DNA of 21,344 bases from Eubacteriales bacterium (GTDB taxonomy: Bacteria > Bacillota > Clostridia > Peptostreptococcales > Anaerovoracaceae): positions 1 through 21,344 of the forward strand of contig JAQXNW010000116.1 in the NCBI GenBank assembly GCA_029098205.1. The letters are read 5' to 3'. Below are positions 13,927-21,344 of this stretch, piece by piece. The notes under the pieces were generated by a model. It made no database searches, was not told the origin of the DNA, and worked only from the letters and a program-made list of their open reading frames with translations. Position 1 is the stretch's first letter, and the number at the start of each line of letters is the position of its first letter. The translations under genes were made by a program, and so were the position numbers.

Positions 13927-16878
13927 ATGAAAAATAATAAAAGAAAGAATGCGGCTTCTGCGAACGGCCCTCAGCCAGCTGAAAGGGAAAACAATGCCTC
14001 AGGCACCAGTTTAGATTCGTATGAAACCGTCCAAGCGTCCCGGACGAAATCGAAGAACCGCTGGGGCAAACGCCATCCTAAAGCCAAGAAAGTTCTTCTG
14101 TCTATTTTAATCGCAATTCTCGCAATTATTATCATCGGCTTCGGATACGTAATTTACTGCATTCGTACCGCGCCAAGCATAGACGCAAAGAATATTTATT
14201 CGATTCTGACACAGAGTTCTGAAATTTACGATGAAGACGGAAAGCTGGTCGATACCGTCTATGTCGGCGAAAACCGCACAAATCTGGATTACAGCGACAT
14301 GCCGAAAAATATGATAAACGCGATTGTCGCTCTGGAAGACAAAACCTTCTGGAAACATCATGGCTTTAACTATATTCGAATTTTCGGCGCTATAAAAGAA
14401 TCCATTGTTTCAGGCGGACAAGTGTCGGGAACCAGTACACTGACACAGCAGCTTGCCAGAAATGTCTTCCTGAAAGAAGATATGTCTAAGCACAGCATCA
14501 AACGAAAAATCCGAGAAGCCTACTATACGGTTCAAATTGAACACGCGCTTTCCAAGAAACAGATTATCGAAGCTTATTTGAATACCATCTATCTCGGATT
14601 CAACAGCAATGGCATCGAAGCTGCCGCGGAATCTTATTTTTCAAAAGACGCGAAAGATATGACACTGGTAGAATGCGCGACATTGGCGGCTCTGCCGAAA
14701 TCGCCTTCTACCCTTGCTCCGGTTCTCATTCTTGATAATGACAACGTGAAGGAAGATCAGAAAAATATTCTGAAGAGAAGCTCTGTCGGAACCTATGTTC
14801 TGAATGAAAGTGTTGTTAAGCGCAGAAATCTCTGTCTGAAATTAATGTACGAATCCAATTACATTACGAAGAGTCAGTACACGAAGGCAAAGAACACACC
14901 GCTGAAGGATTATATCAAGCCGAACTATAGCTCTTCGGAAAATGACAAATCTTCTTATTTCACAGATTATGTTGTAAAACAGGTGATTCAGGATCTGCAG
15001 GACAAGTACAATTACTCCTATCAGGACGCATATGACCGGGTTTATAAAGGCGGACTCAAGATCTACACAACGATGGATTCCACAGCCCAGAGCGTCATCG
15101 AGAAGGAATTTGAAAATCCGAGCAACTTCCCGAGTCCAACCGATATCAGCTACGATTCCAGCGGGAACATACTGACAAATTCGGGTTCTGTCGCAATGTA
15201 TAAATACAGCAACTTTATCGACAGCGATGGAAACTTCACTTTTAATGACAGCGAAATCGTAAAAAACAGCGATGGAACGCTTACTATCAAATCCGGCAAA
15301 CGGCTGAAGATCTATAAAACCGAAGTAAACGGAAAAGCGGACTGCAGCATAGAATTCCCGAAAATGTACGTCTGGGAGAATGGATATCTTTACGAAATTC
15401 CAGGAGGATATATCAATGTCCCGTCGGGCATGAAAAAAGTGAACAGCGACGGAGACGCTGTAATATCTGCGTCTTACGTTAAAAGCGCAGCCGGGAAAAA
15501 GATGTTCCAGAAGACCAGCGACGGACAGTACTATATCTCCTCTACCGGATATACATTGAATCAGAAAGTCATTCAGCCGCAGGCGGCAATGACGATCATT
15601 GAAAATAAAACCGGCGCTTTAAAAGCAATGATAGGAGGAAGAGAACAGACCGGGCGGCTTCTTTACAACCGCGCGACTTCAACCCGCCAGCCAGGATCTT
15701 CCATCAAGCCGCTGGCCGTTTACTCTGCAGCTTTGGAACAGAGTGCTGAAGAGGCTGCCGCCGGCAAGAAACATTCTTTCTATAATTATGGAATTGACAA
15801 ACAGGGAACACAGGGCTGGGGAGACTGGATCACTGCAGGATCCATCGTAGTTGACGAAGAAACTACGATTAATGGAAAAGTCTGGCCTAAGAACTCTGAT
15901 AATCAGTATTCCGGGATGCAAACCGTCCGTTCTGCGCTTCAGCGTTCCCTGAATACATGCGCTGTAAAAATTCAGCTCCAGGTAGGAAGCAGCTATTCCG
16001 CCAAAATGGTACAGAAATTCGGCATTACCTCTCTGGTTACCAGCGGCGAAGTAAACGATATGAATACCGCTGCACTTGCCTTAGGCGGTCTTTCAAAAGG
16101 TGTTTCCCCTCTTGAAATGGCGCACGCGTATACCGTATTCGCGAATGGCGGAACCAGAACGAAAGAGATCATCTGCTATACGAAGGTTAAATCCAGCAGC
16201 GGGAAAACGCTTCTTAAGACGGGCAAACCGGAAATGGTAGAAGTCCTGAACAAGGATGTCGGATGGATCATGCGGAATATGTTGCAAAGCGTACTTGATT
16301 ACGGATCTTATTCGAACGCAAAGATTCCAGGAGTTACTGCCGGCGGTAAAACCGGAACTACCGATAATAAATATGATATCTGGTTCGATGGATTCACACC
16401 GAATTATTCCGCTTCGCTCTGGATCGGCAACGATGTCAATATTCGAATGACGCAGATGGGCGCTTTCGCAAATGCGTTCTGGGGACGGATCATGAGACAG
16501 ATCCCAGCTGCCAGAAAGGGCTCCTACTCTTCGAAGCCTTCTACCGTCGAATATCATAATGGAGAGTACTACGCCGCTGGCACATACAGCGTCGCAAGCT
16601 ACACGATGCCTGATGAAGAATCCGATAATACGAATGATGAAACAACACAGGACGAAGAAAATACCGATGATAAAAAAGATCAGAATTCCAGTGATTCCAC
16701 TTCCGGTCAGGACAGCGGCAACACTGGCGGTAATACAGGCGGCAGCACATCCGGAGACAATACCGGGGGAAATGGAAATTCCGGAAATTCCGGGTCTAAT
16801 ACGAGCGGCGGAAGCAGCGGAAATACCACAGGAGGAAACACTGGAGGAACAACTCCACAGACCGGAACCGGTCAATAA
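13927..16878 (+). CDS. Class A penicillin-binding protein (glycosyltransferase/transpeptidase)
   Basis: A 983-residue bifunctional peptidoglycan synthase. A basic cytoplasmic tail (1-53) leads to one membrane helix (about 54-78). The GT51 domain has EDKTFWKHHG (catalytic Glu137), GTSTLTQQLARNVFL (168-182), KIREAYYTVQIE and IIEAYLNTIYLG. A roughly 150-residue, Ser/Asp/Tyr-rich insert (about 398-550) follows. The transpeptidase domain has SSIK (nucleophile Ser591), SLN (674-676) and KTG (808-810). The last 90 residues (894-983) are low complexity, first acidic then Gly/Ser/Asn/Thr repeats, presumably exposed outside the membrane. GGAGG precedes the ATG. All catalytic motifs are intact. The closest known type is PBP1a/PonA. 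Confidence 0.95.
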   Translation: MKNNKRKNAASANGPQPAERENNASGTSLDSYETVQASRTKSKNRWGKRHPKAKKVLLSILIAILAIIIIGFGYVIYCIRTAPSIDAKNIYSILTQSSEIYDEDGKLVDTVYVGENRTNLDYSDMPKNMINAIVALEDKTFWKHHGFNYIRIFGAIKESIVSGGQVSGTSTLTQQLARNVFLKEDMSKHSIKRKIREAYYTVQIEHALSKKQIIEAYLNTIYLGFNSNGIEAAAESYFSKDAKDMTLVECATLAALPKSPSTLAPVLILDNDNVKEDQKNILKRSSVGTYVLNESVVKRRNLCLKLMYESNYITKSQYTKAKNTPLKDYIKPNYSSSENDKSSYFTDYVVKQVIQDLQDKYNYSYQDAYDRVYKGGLKIYTTMDSTAQSVIEKEFENPSNFPSPTDISYDSSGNILTNSGSVAMYKYSNFIDSDGNFTFNDSEIVKNSDGTLTIKSGKRLKIYKTEVNGKADCSIEFPKMYVWENGYLYEIPGGYINVPSGMKKVNSDGDAVISASYVKSAAGKKMFQKTSDGQYYISSTGYTLNQKVIQPQAAMTIIENKTGALKAMIGGREQTGRLLYNRATSTRQPGSSIKPLAVYSAALEQSAEEAAAGKKHSFYNYGIDKQGTQGWGDWITAGSIVVDEETTINGKVWPKNSDNQYSGMQTVRSALQRSLNTCAVKIQLQVGSSYSAKMVQKFGITSLVTSGEVNDMNTAALALGGLSKGVSPLEMAHAYTVFANGGTRTKEIICYTKVKSSSGKTLLKTGKPEMVEVLNKDVGWIMRNMLQSVLDYGSYSNAKIPGVTAGGKTGTTDNKYDIWFDGFTPNYSASLWIGNDVNIRMTQMGAFANAFWGRIMRQIPAARKGSYSSKPSTVEYHNGEYYAAGTYSVASYTMPDEESDNTNDETTQDEENTDDKKDQNSSDSTSGQDSGNTGGNTGGSTSGDNTGGNGNSGNSGSNTSGGSSGNTTGGNTGGTTPQTGTGQ

Positions 16879-16883
16879 ACAAT

Positions 16884-16911
16884 TAACAATCCACATCTAA
16901 CAATCCACATC
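16884..16911 (+). repeat. Perfect 14-bp tandem duplication
   Basis: TAACAATCCACATC (16884-16897) is repeated without gap or mismatch at 16898-16911, starting 5 bp after the stop codon of the penicillin-binding protein. It looks like a recent slippage duplication in a short spacer; no function is evident. Confidence 0.85.
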
Positions 16912-16940
16912 CTGCAAATGCTGTTTTGATTAAAAGAAAG

Positions 16941-16981
16941 CCCGAAAGAAGAAAAGGTAAGATTCCTTCTTTCGGGTTTTT
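16941..16981. terminator. Bidirectional terminator between PBP gene and rpe
   Basis: CCCGAAAGAAG (16941-16951) pairs perfectly with CTTCTTTCGGG (16966-16976), followed by TTTTT (16977-16981) on the plus strand. On the minus strand the stem is followed by CTTTCTTTTAATC, so it can also end the rpe operon. Confidence 0.9.
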
Positions 16982-17022
16982 ACTTGTCAAAAACAAAATT
17001 ATAAAATCTTCGTATCCAAATT

Positions 17023-17676
17023 TTAACGGGAAGAAGCTTCTTTCAAATCTCTGACGGCCTGAGAAATATCTTTAGCACCGAAGACTGCGGAACCCGCGAC
17101 AATGATCTCCGCACCTGCTGACAGAACTTGACTGATGTTTTCTTTCTTAACGCCTCCGTCAATTTCGATTTGATAAGACAGACCTTCCTTTTCCTTAAAT
17201 TCCGCAAGCCGTTCGATTTTCCGAAGCGTGGACGGAATCAAGCTTTGTCCTCCAAATCCAGGATTTACGGACATCACTAACACAAGATCCACGTCTTCGA
17301 TCACCGACTCCAGCATCTGTACAGGTGTGCCGGGATTAACCGCTACGCCGGCGCTGATTCCGAAGGACTTAATATGCTGAAGCGTTCGATGAAGATGAAT
17401 ACAGGCCTCCTGATGAACCGTAATGAATTCTGTTTTCTCTGTTACAAAATCCGAAATATACCGATCTGGATTTTCAATCATCAAATGCACATCGTAGGGC
17501 GCTGTATCTAAAGAATCAAGACTCTTCATAACCGGCGCGCCAAATGAAATATTCGGAACAAAATGGCCGTCCATCACGTCAATATGAAGATAATCCGCGC
17601 CCGCGGAAGTTGCTTCTTTCACTTGGGCACCCAAACATGAAAAATCCGCAGATAAGATTGATGGAGCTAATTTCAT
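17023..17676 (-). CDS. rpe: Ribulose-phosphate 3-epimerase
   Basis: A 217-residue TIM-barrel enzyme that interconverts ribulose 5-phosphate and xylulose 5-phosphate in the pentose phosphate pathway. All active-site blocks are present: MKLAPSILSADF at the start, LHIDVMDGHFVPNISFG (metal-binding His and Asp), DVHLMIENPD, ITVHQEA, VMSVNPGFGGQ, IEIDGGV (second catalytic Asp) and the phosphate-binding IIVAGSAVFG. Length is normal. AGGAGG precedes the start, and the ATG overlaps the rsgA stop as ATGA, so the two are probably translationally coupled. Last gene of the rsmB-stp-prkC-rsgA-rpe unit, the usual order in Clostridia. Confidence 0.97.
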   Translation of the reverse strand: MKLAPSILSADFSCLGAQVKEATSAGADYLHIDVMDGHFVPNISFGAPVMKSLDSLDTAPYDVHLMIENPDRYISDFVTEKTEFITVHQEACIHLHRTLQHIKSFGISAGVAVNPGTPVQMLESVIEDVDLVLVMSVNPGFGGQSLIPSTLRKIERLAEFKEKEGLSYQIEIDGGVKKENISQVLSAGAEIIVAGSAVFGAKDISQAVRDLKEASSR

Positions 17677-18563
17677 ATCTTCCTCCTGTTCCAGTTCTTT
17701 TGCTTTTCAGCCAATTCCTCATAATTTTTAAGATAGGAATTATAGCGATCGGAGATAATGTCTCCTGATTCCGCAGCTTCCCGCACAGCACATCCGGGTT
17801 CTTTGCGATGCGTGCAGTCCGAAAACCTGCAAGATCCCAGATATGGCCTAAACTCTGGATAAAAGGATCTCAAATCGTTCGGTGACACATCCGAAAGATC
17901 CAACTCCAGCGACATAAAGCCAGGTGTATCGTATATAAGACCCCCGCCCGGCAGATGAAAGATCTCAACATGCCTTGTTGTATGCCTTCCGCGTGCCGTT
18001 TTTTCACTGACAGAATTGGTTTTCATGCCGGCTTTTGGGATCAGAAGATTCGTAATCGTGGACTTTCCAACACCGGAGAATCCGGCGAGAGCAGCATTTT
18101 TTCCACAAAGACGTTCTTTCAACTGTTTGATTCCCTCACCCCTCGCCGCGCTCACGGTAAGAAAATCAGAATACGCAGAGAACCGGCTTCGTATTCTCGA
18201 TATATCGCCTTCTTCCGCCAGATCACATTTATTCAGGCAAAGAACCGATTCAACGCCCTTCGCTTCCGCCATTACAAGGAACCGATCGATCACATAAAAA
18301 TTCGGATCCGGATTATGAGGACTGAACACAATGACCAGCGTATTGACATTTGAGATCGGAGGACGAAGGAATTCCGAAGTCCGCGGATAAATCCGATCAA
18401 TCACTCCGTCTCCATCCGGCAGAACCCGAAAACGCACTAAATCCCCTACCAAAGGTGTAATTTTATCTTTTCGAAATTTGCCTCGTCCTCGTGTGCGGAA
18501 GATTCCATCTTCCGACTCGATATCATAAAAGCCTCCGACGCCTCGGATGATCCTTCCTTCCAT
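17673..18563 (-). CDS. rsgA: Small ribosomal subunit biogenesis GTPase RsgA
   Basis: A 296-residue, circularly permuted GTPase that checks late assembly of the 30S subunit. An N-terminal OB domain (about 1-65) is followed by the G motifs in permuted order: NKCD (111-114, G4), SAA (138-140, G5), GFSGVGKST (161-169, G1), the switch with RGRHTT, and DTPGF (212-216, G3). The zinc-binding segment has Cys245, Cys250, His252 and Cys258. Length is normal. AAGGAGTG lies directly before the ATG. It follows prkC by 23 bp and overlaps rpe by 4 bp. Confidence 0.97.
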   Translation of the reverse strand: MEGRIIRGVGGFYDIESEDGIFRTRGRGKFRKDKITPLVGDLVRFRVLPDGDGVIDRIYPRTSEFLRPPISNVNTLVIVFSPHNPDPNFYVIDRFLVMAEAKGVESVLCLNKCDLAEEGDISRIRSRFSAYSDFLTVSAARGEGIKQLKERLCGKNAALAGFSGVGKSTITNLLIPKAGMKTNSVSEKTARGRHTTRHVEIFHLPGGGLIYDTPGFMSLELDLSDVSPNDLRSFYPEFRPYLGSCRFSDCTHRKEPGCAVREAAESGDIISDRYNSYLKNYEELAEKQKNWNRRKI

Positions 18564-18586
18564 ATCACTCCTTGCTGCAGACTTTA

Positions 18587-20377
18587 TCAGTTCCCGGAAT
18601 CATCACTGGTACTCGGTATTTCCGCCGGATCGTCATCCGTTCCCGTATTACCAGAATCACCGCTGTTTCCCTTATTATTGCTGTTGTTATTACTGCTAGG
18701 ATCCGGCCCATTCGAAACAATCAAGTTCACCGATGTTCCTTTGTTTACAGAAGATCCTGCCGAAGGGCTCTGTGAAATAATCTGTCCCTTTGAATAGCTG
18801 TCACTGTACTGGTAGCTGACCGATCCCAAAGAAAGTCCGACATCTTCCAGCGTCTGCTTCGCCGTATCGTGATTGTATGTGCTTCCAGCCAATGTAGGAA
18901 CAGTAACCTGCTGCTGCTCGCTGCTCCCCTTGCTTACAACAATATCAACCTTTGTCCCTTCAGTCTTTTTTGACCCTGCAGACGGACTCTGCGAAATAAT
19001 ATATCCCTTCTGATACTTATCGCTTTCTTCTTCGGTTACATCGCCAAGTTCATATCCATTTGCGTTCAGAATATCAATAATTTCACTCTTATCATAATAT
19101 TTTCCGACCAGGTTCGGAATCTTTTCAGAACGCTTGCCGGAGCTCAGATAAAGCTTGACTTCCGATCCTTTTTTCGCGTGCTTCCCGCCTGCCGGGCTCT
19201 GTTTCGCAACACTCCCCTCTGCAACAGTATCACTGGGGATGGAATCACCCTGCGTAACCGTAAAGCCAGCAGCTTCCAAATCGGACTTCGCCTCTTCATA
19301 CGTTTCCCCGACAACATTCGGAACCGCCGGCCCGCTGAACAGGCTGCTCTTGGACAAAGCAAAAGCCGTAATCCCAAGCGCCGCAATAATTAACAGAGCG
19401 ATGATCAAAATCCGCTTTCGATTGGGTTTTCTGTCTCTTTCGGACAATCTCCTGGAGTTCCGGCGATCCTCCGCATCATCCCCTTCTGCCTCCGCGGGTT
19501 CCATCGAATCGCTTTTCGTTTTTGACTCTCCGGCCGCGGAATAATCGGATCCCATAATGCCGCTGACATATTCGACATTATTAAGATCTTCGATCATAAG
19601 ATCCACATTTTTGTAACGCTCAGACTGAAAACGGGCTGCCGCTTTCATGACGATTTTTTCAACCGAAGGCGGTATCCCCGACACTAACTGCGATGGCGGC
19701 GTGATATCATTATTAATATGCATCAGCGCGATCTGAACCGGATTATCCCCGTCAAACGGAACCTTGCCGGTCAGCATCTCATACATAATAATGCCTAGAG
19801 AATATATATCCGAGAGTTCATCAACATAGGAACCTCTCGCCTGCTCCGGCGAAAAATAATGAACGGATCCAATGATCGTATCCGTATCAGCAAGCGTTGT
19901 ATTGCTGATCGCTTTTGCTATGCCGAAATCCCCTAATTTCGCGGTTCCATCCGGTGTAAGCATAACATTATGCGGTTTTATATCCCGATGGATAATATTA
20001 TGATGATGCGCAACGCTTAAGGCCTGCGCAACCTGTTTCGTAATCCGAACGACCTCCCGGTAATCCATCGGAGCTTTCTTTTTTATGTAATCGCTTAAGG
20101 AAATGCCATCCACCAGCTCCATTACGATAAAATAAATATTTCCCTCATGGCCGACATCATATACCGCAATAATATTCGGATGCTGAAGGCCGGCAGCTGC
20201 CTGCGATTCCCTCCGAAAATTTTCGATAAACTGAGCGTCTTTCGTAAATTCCGGGCGAAGGATTTTTACAGCGACAAAACGATTCAGCAGCCTGTCTTTC
20301 GCCTTGTAAACGACCGCCATACCGCCTTCACCGATCCGGTCAACCAATTCATATCTTCCATTCAGCAGTCTGCTCAT
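18587..20377 (-). CDS. prkC: PASTA-domain Ser/Thr protein kinase
   Basis: A 596-residue membrane kinase that senses muropeptides or lipid II and controls cell-wall growth, division and, in spore formers, germination. The kinase domain (about 8-270) has the glycine-rich loop GEGGM, Lys38 in VAVKIL, HRDIKPHN with Asp132, and DFG at 150-152. A charged juxtamembrane stretch leads to one membrane helix (about 322-342), then three extracellular PASTA repeats (about 351-414, 419-484 and 492-556) and a Ser/Asn/Gly/Asp-rich tail (557-596). I chose the ATG whose first bases overlap the stp stop as ATGA. A TTG six bases upstream, closer to GGAGG, is also possible. It pairs with the phosphatase upstream. 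Confidence 0.95.
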   Translation of the reverse strand: MSRLLNGRYELVDRIGEGGMAVVYKAKDRLLNRFVAVKILRPEFTKDAQFIENFRRESQAAAGLQHPNIIAVYDVGHEGNIYFIVMELVDGISLSDYIKKKAPMDYREVVRITKQVAQALSVAHHHNIIHRDIKPHNVMLTPDGTAKLGDFGIAKAISNTTLADTDTIIGSVHYFSPEQARGSYVDELSDIYSLGIIMYEMLTGKVPFDGDNPVQIALMHINNDITPPSQLVSGIPPSVEKIVMKAAARFQSERYKNVDLMIEDLNNVEYVSGIMGSDYSAAGESKTKSDSMEPAEAEGDDAEDRRNSRRLSERDRKPNRKRILIIALLIIAALGITAFALSKSSLFSGPAVPNVVGETYEEAKSDLEAAGFTVTQGDSIPSDTVAEGSVAKQSPAGGKHAKKGSEVKLYLSSGKRSEKIPNLVGKYYDKSEIIDILNANGYELGDVTEEESDKYQKGYIISQSPSAGSKKTEGTKVDIVVSKGSSEQQQVTVPTLAGSTYNHDTAKQTLEDVGLSLGSVSYQYSDSYSKGQIISQSPSAGSSVNKGTSVNLIVSNGPDPSSNNNSNNKGNSGDSGNTGTDDDPAEIPSTSDDSGN

Positions 20378-21120
20378 ATACAATCTTCCTCCGTGATCTG
20401 CGCAAGAATCGATGAAATATTATCCAAGCCTCCATATTCCAAAGCTTCTCCTGTGAGACGCTCGGCCTTTTCATCTAATGAAAGCGTACCGTCCAAAATC
20501 GTCCGAATCCTGTTTTCAGGAACTTCTTCGTATAACCCATCCGAACAAAGGAGGAACAGATCCTTCGCCTGAATTTCCACCTCGTAGAAATCCGGATCGA
20601 TTGTCTCTTCCGCACCGACCGCACGCGTAATCATATAACGGTTCTCATGCAGTTTAGCCTGTTCTTCCGTCATGATCCCCTGCCGCACCATTTCATTCAC
20701 ATACGTATGGTCCTCTGTGATCTGATGAAGAACACCTTCCCTAAGAAGATACAGCCGGCTGTCGCCGACATTAATCGCAAAAGCCGTGCCATGATTTCCA
20801 AGAATCAGTGCGACCAGCGTTGTCGCCATCCCCTCGTATTCTTTTTTTGACAAAGACGCCTGATAAACAAGATCATTCACTTGTTTCAGACATTCTCTGA
20901 AATAGTTCCGTATAAGAGCAATATCTCTGCTTTGCGGAAGCGGATATTTTTTAAAATACCGGCCGATGCTGGAAACGCAGAGCCGGCTGGCAACTTCTCC
21001 AGAGTTCGCACCCCCGACACCGTCCGCGATAAGAAGTACCTTCTCTTTATCAAAAACAATAAGAGAGTCCTCATTTCGTTCCCTTCGAAGACCGCAGTTT
21101 GTAGAACAAGCTGTATTCAT
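20374..21120 (-). CDS. stp: PP2C-type Ser/Thr protein phosphatase
   Basis: A 248-residue metal-dependent phosphatase (also called PrpC) that reverses phosphorylation by the PASTA kinase encoded next. Motifs: RNEDS near the N-terminus, IADGVGG (metal-binding Asp), MATTLVAL, INVGDSRLYLL, DHTYVNEMVRQG, ITRAVG, LLCSDGLYEEV and GGLDNIS, in the usual order of the family. I start at the ATG at 21118-21120, with AAGGG upstream and the normal N-terminus MNTACSTNCGLRRERNED. An in-frame extension to 21177 adds 19 residues that do not fit. The stop codon overlaps the prkC start. Confidence 0.95.
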   Translation of the reverse strand: MNTACSTNCGLRRERNEDSLIVFDKEKVLLIADGVGGANSGEVASRLCVSSIGRYFKKYPLPQSRDIALIRNYFRECLKQVNDLVYQASLSKKEYEGMATTLVALILGNHGTAFAINVGDSRLYLLREGVLHQITEDHTYVNEMVRQGIMTEEQAKLHENRYMITRAVGAEETIDPDFYEVEIQAKDLFLLCSDGLYEEVPENRIRTILDGTLSLDEKAERLTGEALEYGGLDNISSILAQITEEDCI

Positions 21121-21194
21121 ATTTTTTCCCTTAACAATTTTCTCTGCATGAATGCGTATTACTGAGAAAAAAATCAAACGAACCGCTGAACAGA

Positions 21195-21344
21195 TTAAGA
21201 TCCGATAACTCTTTCCAAACTACAGAAATAGAATCCGTCCGTTCCATCTTCATCCGGCATCAGCTGCCGTTCTGAAATTATTCGAAATTCATGCCTGTAA
21301 TTTCGAATAAAATTTCTTATAATATCTTGATTTTCCTCTTTTCG
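21195..21344 (-). CDS. rsmB: 3' end of 16S rRNA m5C967 methyltransferase RsmB (partial)
   Basis: The frame is open from the right edge to TAA (21195-21197), giving 49 residues. The end reads ISERQLMPDEDGTDGFYFCSLERV, which matches the C-terminus of RsmB/Sun rRNA cytosine-C5 methyltransferases (a P...DGFF.A.L type ending), preceded by an EENQDII..F segment usual in that family. The start and catalytic core lie outside the window. It lies 74 bp upstream of stp in the same direction. The assignment is from a short tail, but context supports it strongly. Confidence 0.8.
   Translation of the reverse strand, partial: RKEENQDIIRNFIRNYRHEFRIISERQLMPDEDGTDGFYFCSLERVIGS

Noticed and set aside
16093..16896. 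267-codon open frame on the minus strand opposite the penicillin-binding protein
   Set aside because: It is fully antisense to a gene with all catalytic motifs, has a biased Ile/Ser/Cys composition reflecting the repeat-rich tail of the other strand, and no ribosome binding site was evident.
21121..21177. N-terminal extension of the PP2C phosphatase
   Set aside because: The 19 extra residues precede the normal family start, and AAGGG lies properly spaced before the ATG at 21118-21120.
21150..21194. Terminator between rsmB and stp
   Set aside because: A run of T follows the rsmB stop on the minus strand, but no adequate stem precedes it; read-through into stp is more likely.

Overview
The window looks like a chromosomal segment from a low-to-mid G+C Firmicute, most likely a member of the Clostridia. 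Support comes from gene content and order (rsmB-stp-prkC-rsgA-rpe, argR-recN, comEC-holA, ruvC-ruvA-ruvB-queA), strong AGGAGG-type ribosome binding sites, SigA-like promoters with TATAAT -10 boxes, and a PASTA-domain Ser/Thr kinase. I cannot name the genus. Nearly all of it is housekeeping DNA. The accessory parts are the left edge (1-2304) and an IS remnant near 7.5-8.1 kb.

Layout, left to right. 1-240 is a G+C-rich, strongly self-complementary stretch without a recognised gene. A good promoter (249-277) then drives a structured leader ending in a terminator-like stem (312-377), followed by a two-gene operon: a DUF2798 membrane protein and a MepA-type MATE efflux pump. The context suggests a guanidine-IV (mepA-motif) riboswitch, but this is an inference. 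Convergent to it is an AGCS-family Na+/alanine-glycine symporter (2488-3903, minus). Next comes the leftward Holliday-junction operon ruvC-ruvA-ruvB with queA at its end (4107-7481), closed by a terminator at 4010-4051.

Between ruvC and the divergent argR lies a degraded IS481-like insertion sequence (about 7542-8070). Its left inverted repeat appears to supply the -35 box of the ruvC promoter, with an extended -10 box just outside the element. Rightward argR-recN (8223-10355) converges on leftward comEC-holA (10380-13750). comEC and a large class A penicillin-binding protein (13927-16878) are divergently transcribed from promoters whose -35 boxes occupy almost the same bases.

The right third is a leftward cell-envelope/translation operon: the 3' end of rsmB, stp (PP2C phosphatase), prkC (PASTA kinase), rsgA and rpe. 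Most junctions are tight or overlap by ATGA. It ends at a bidirectional terminator (16941-16981) shared with the penicillin-binding protein. The PASTA kinase/phosphatase pair and the penicillin-binding protein are functionally linked to peptidoglycan growth. RuvABC, RecN, HolA and ComEC concern DNA repair, replication and uptake. I found no CRISPR array, tRNA, rRNA, prophage or clearly new multi-gene system. The most interesting items are non-coding: the leader of the MATE operon, the structured region at the left edge, and the two unusual promoter arrangements.
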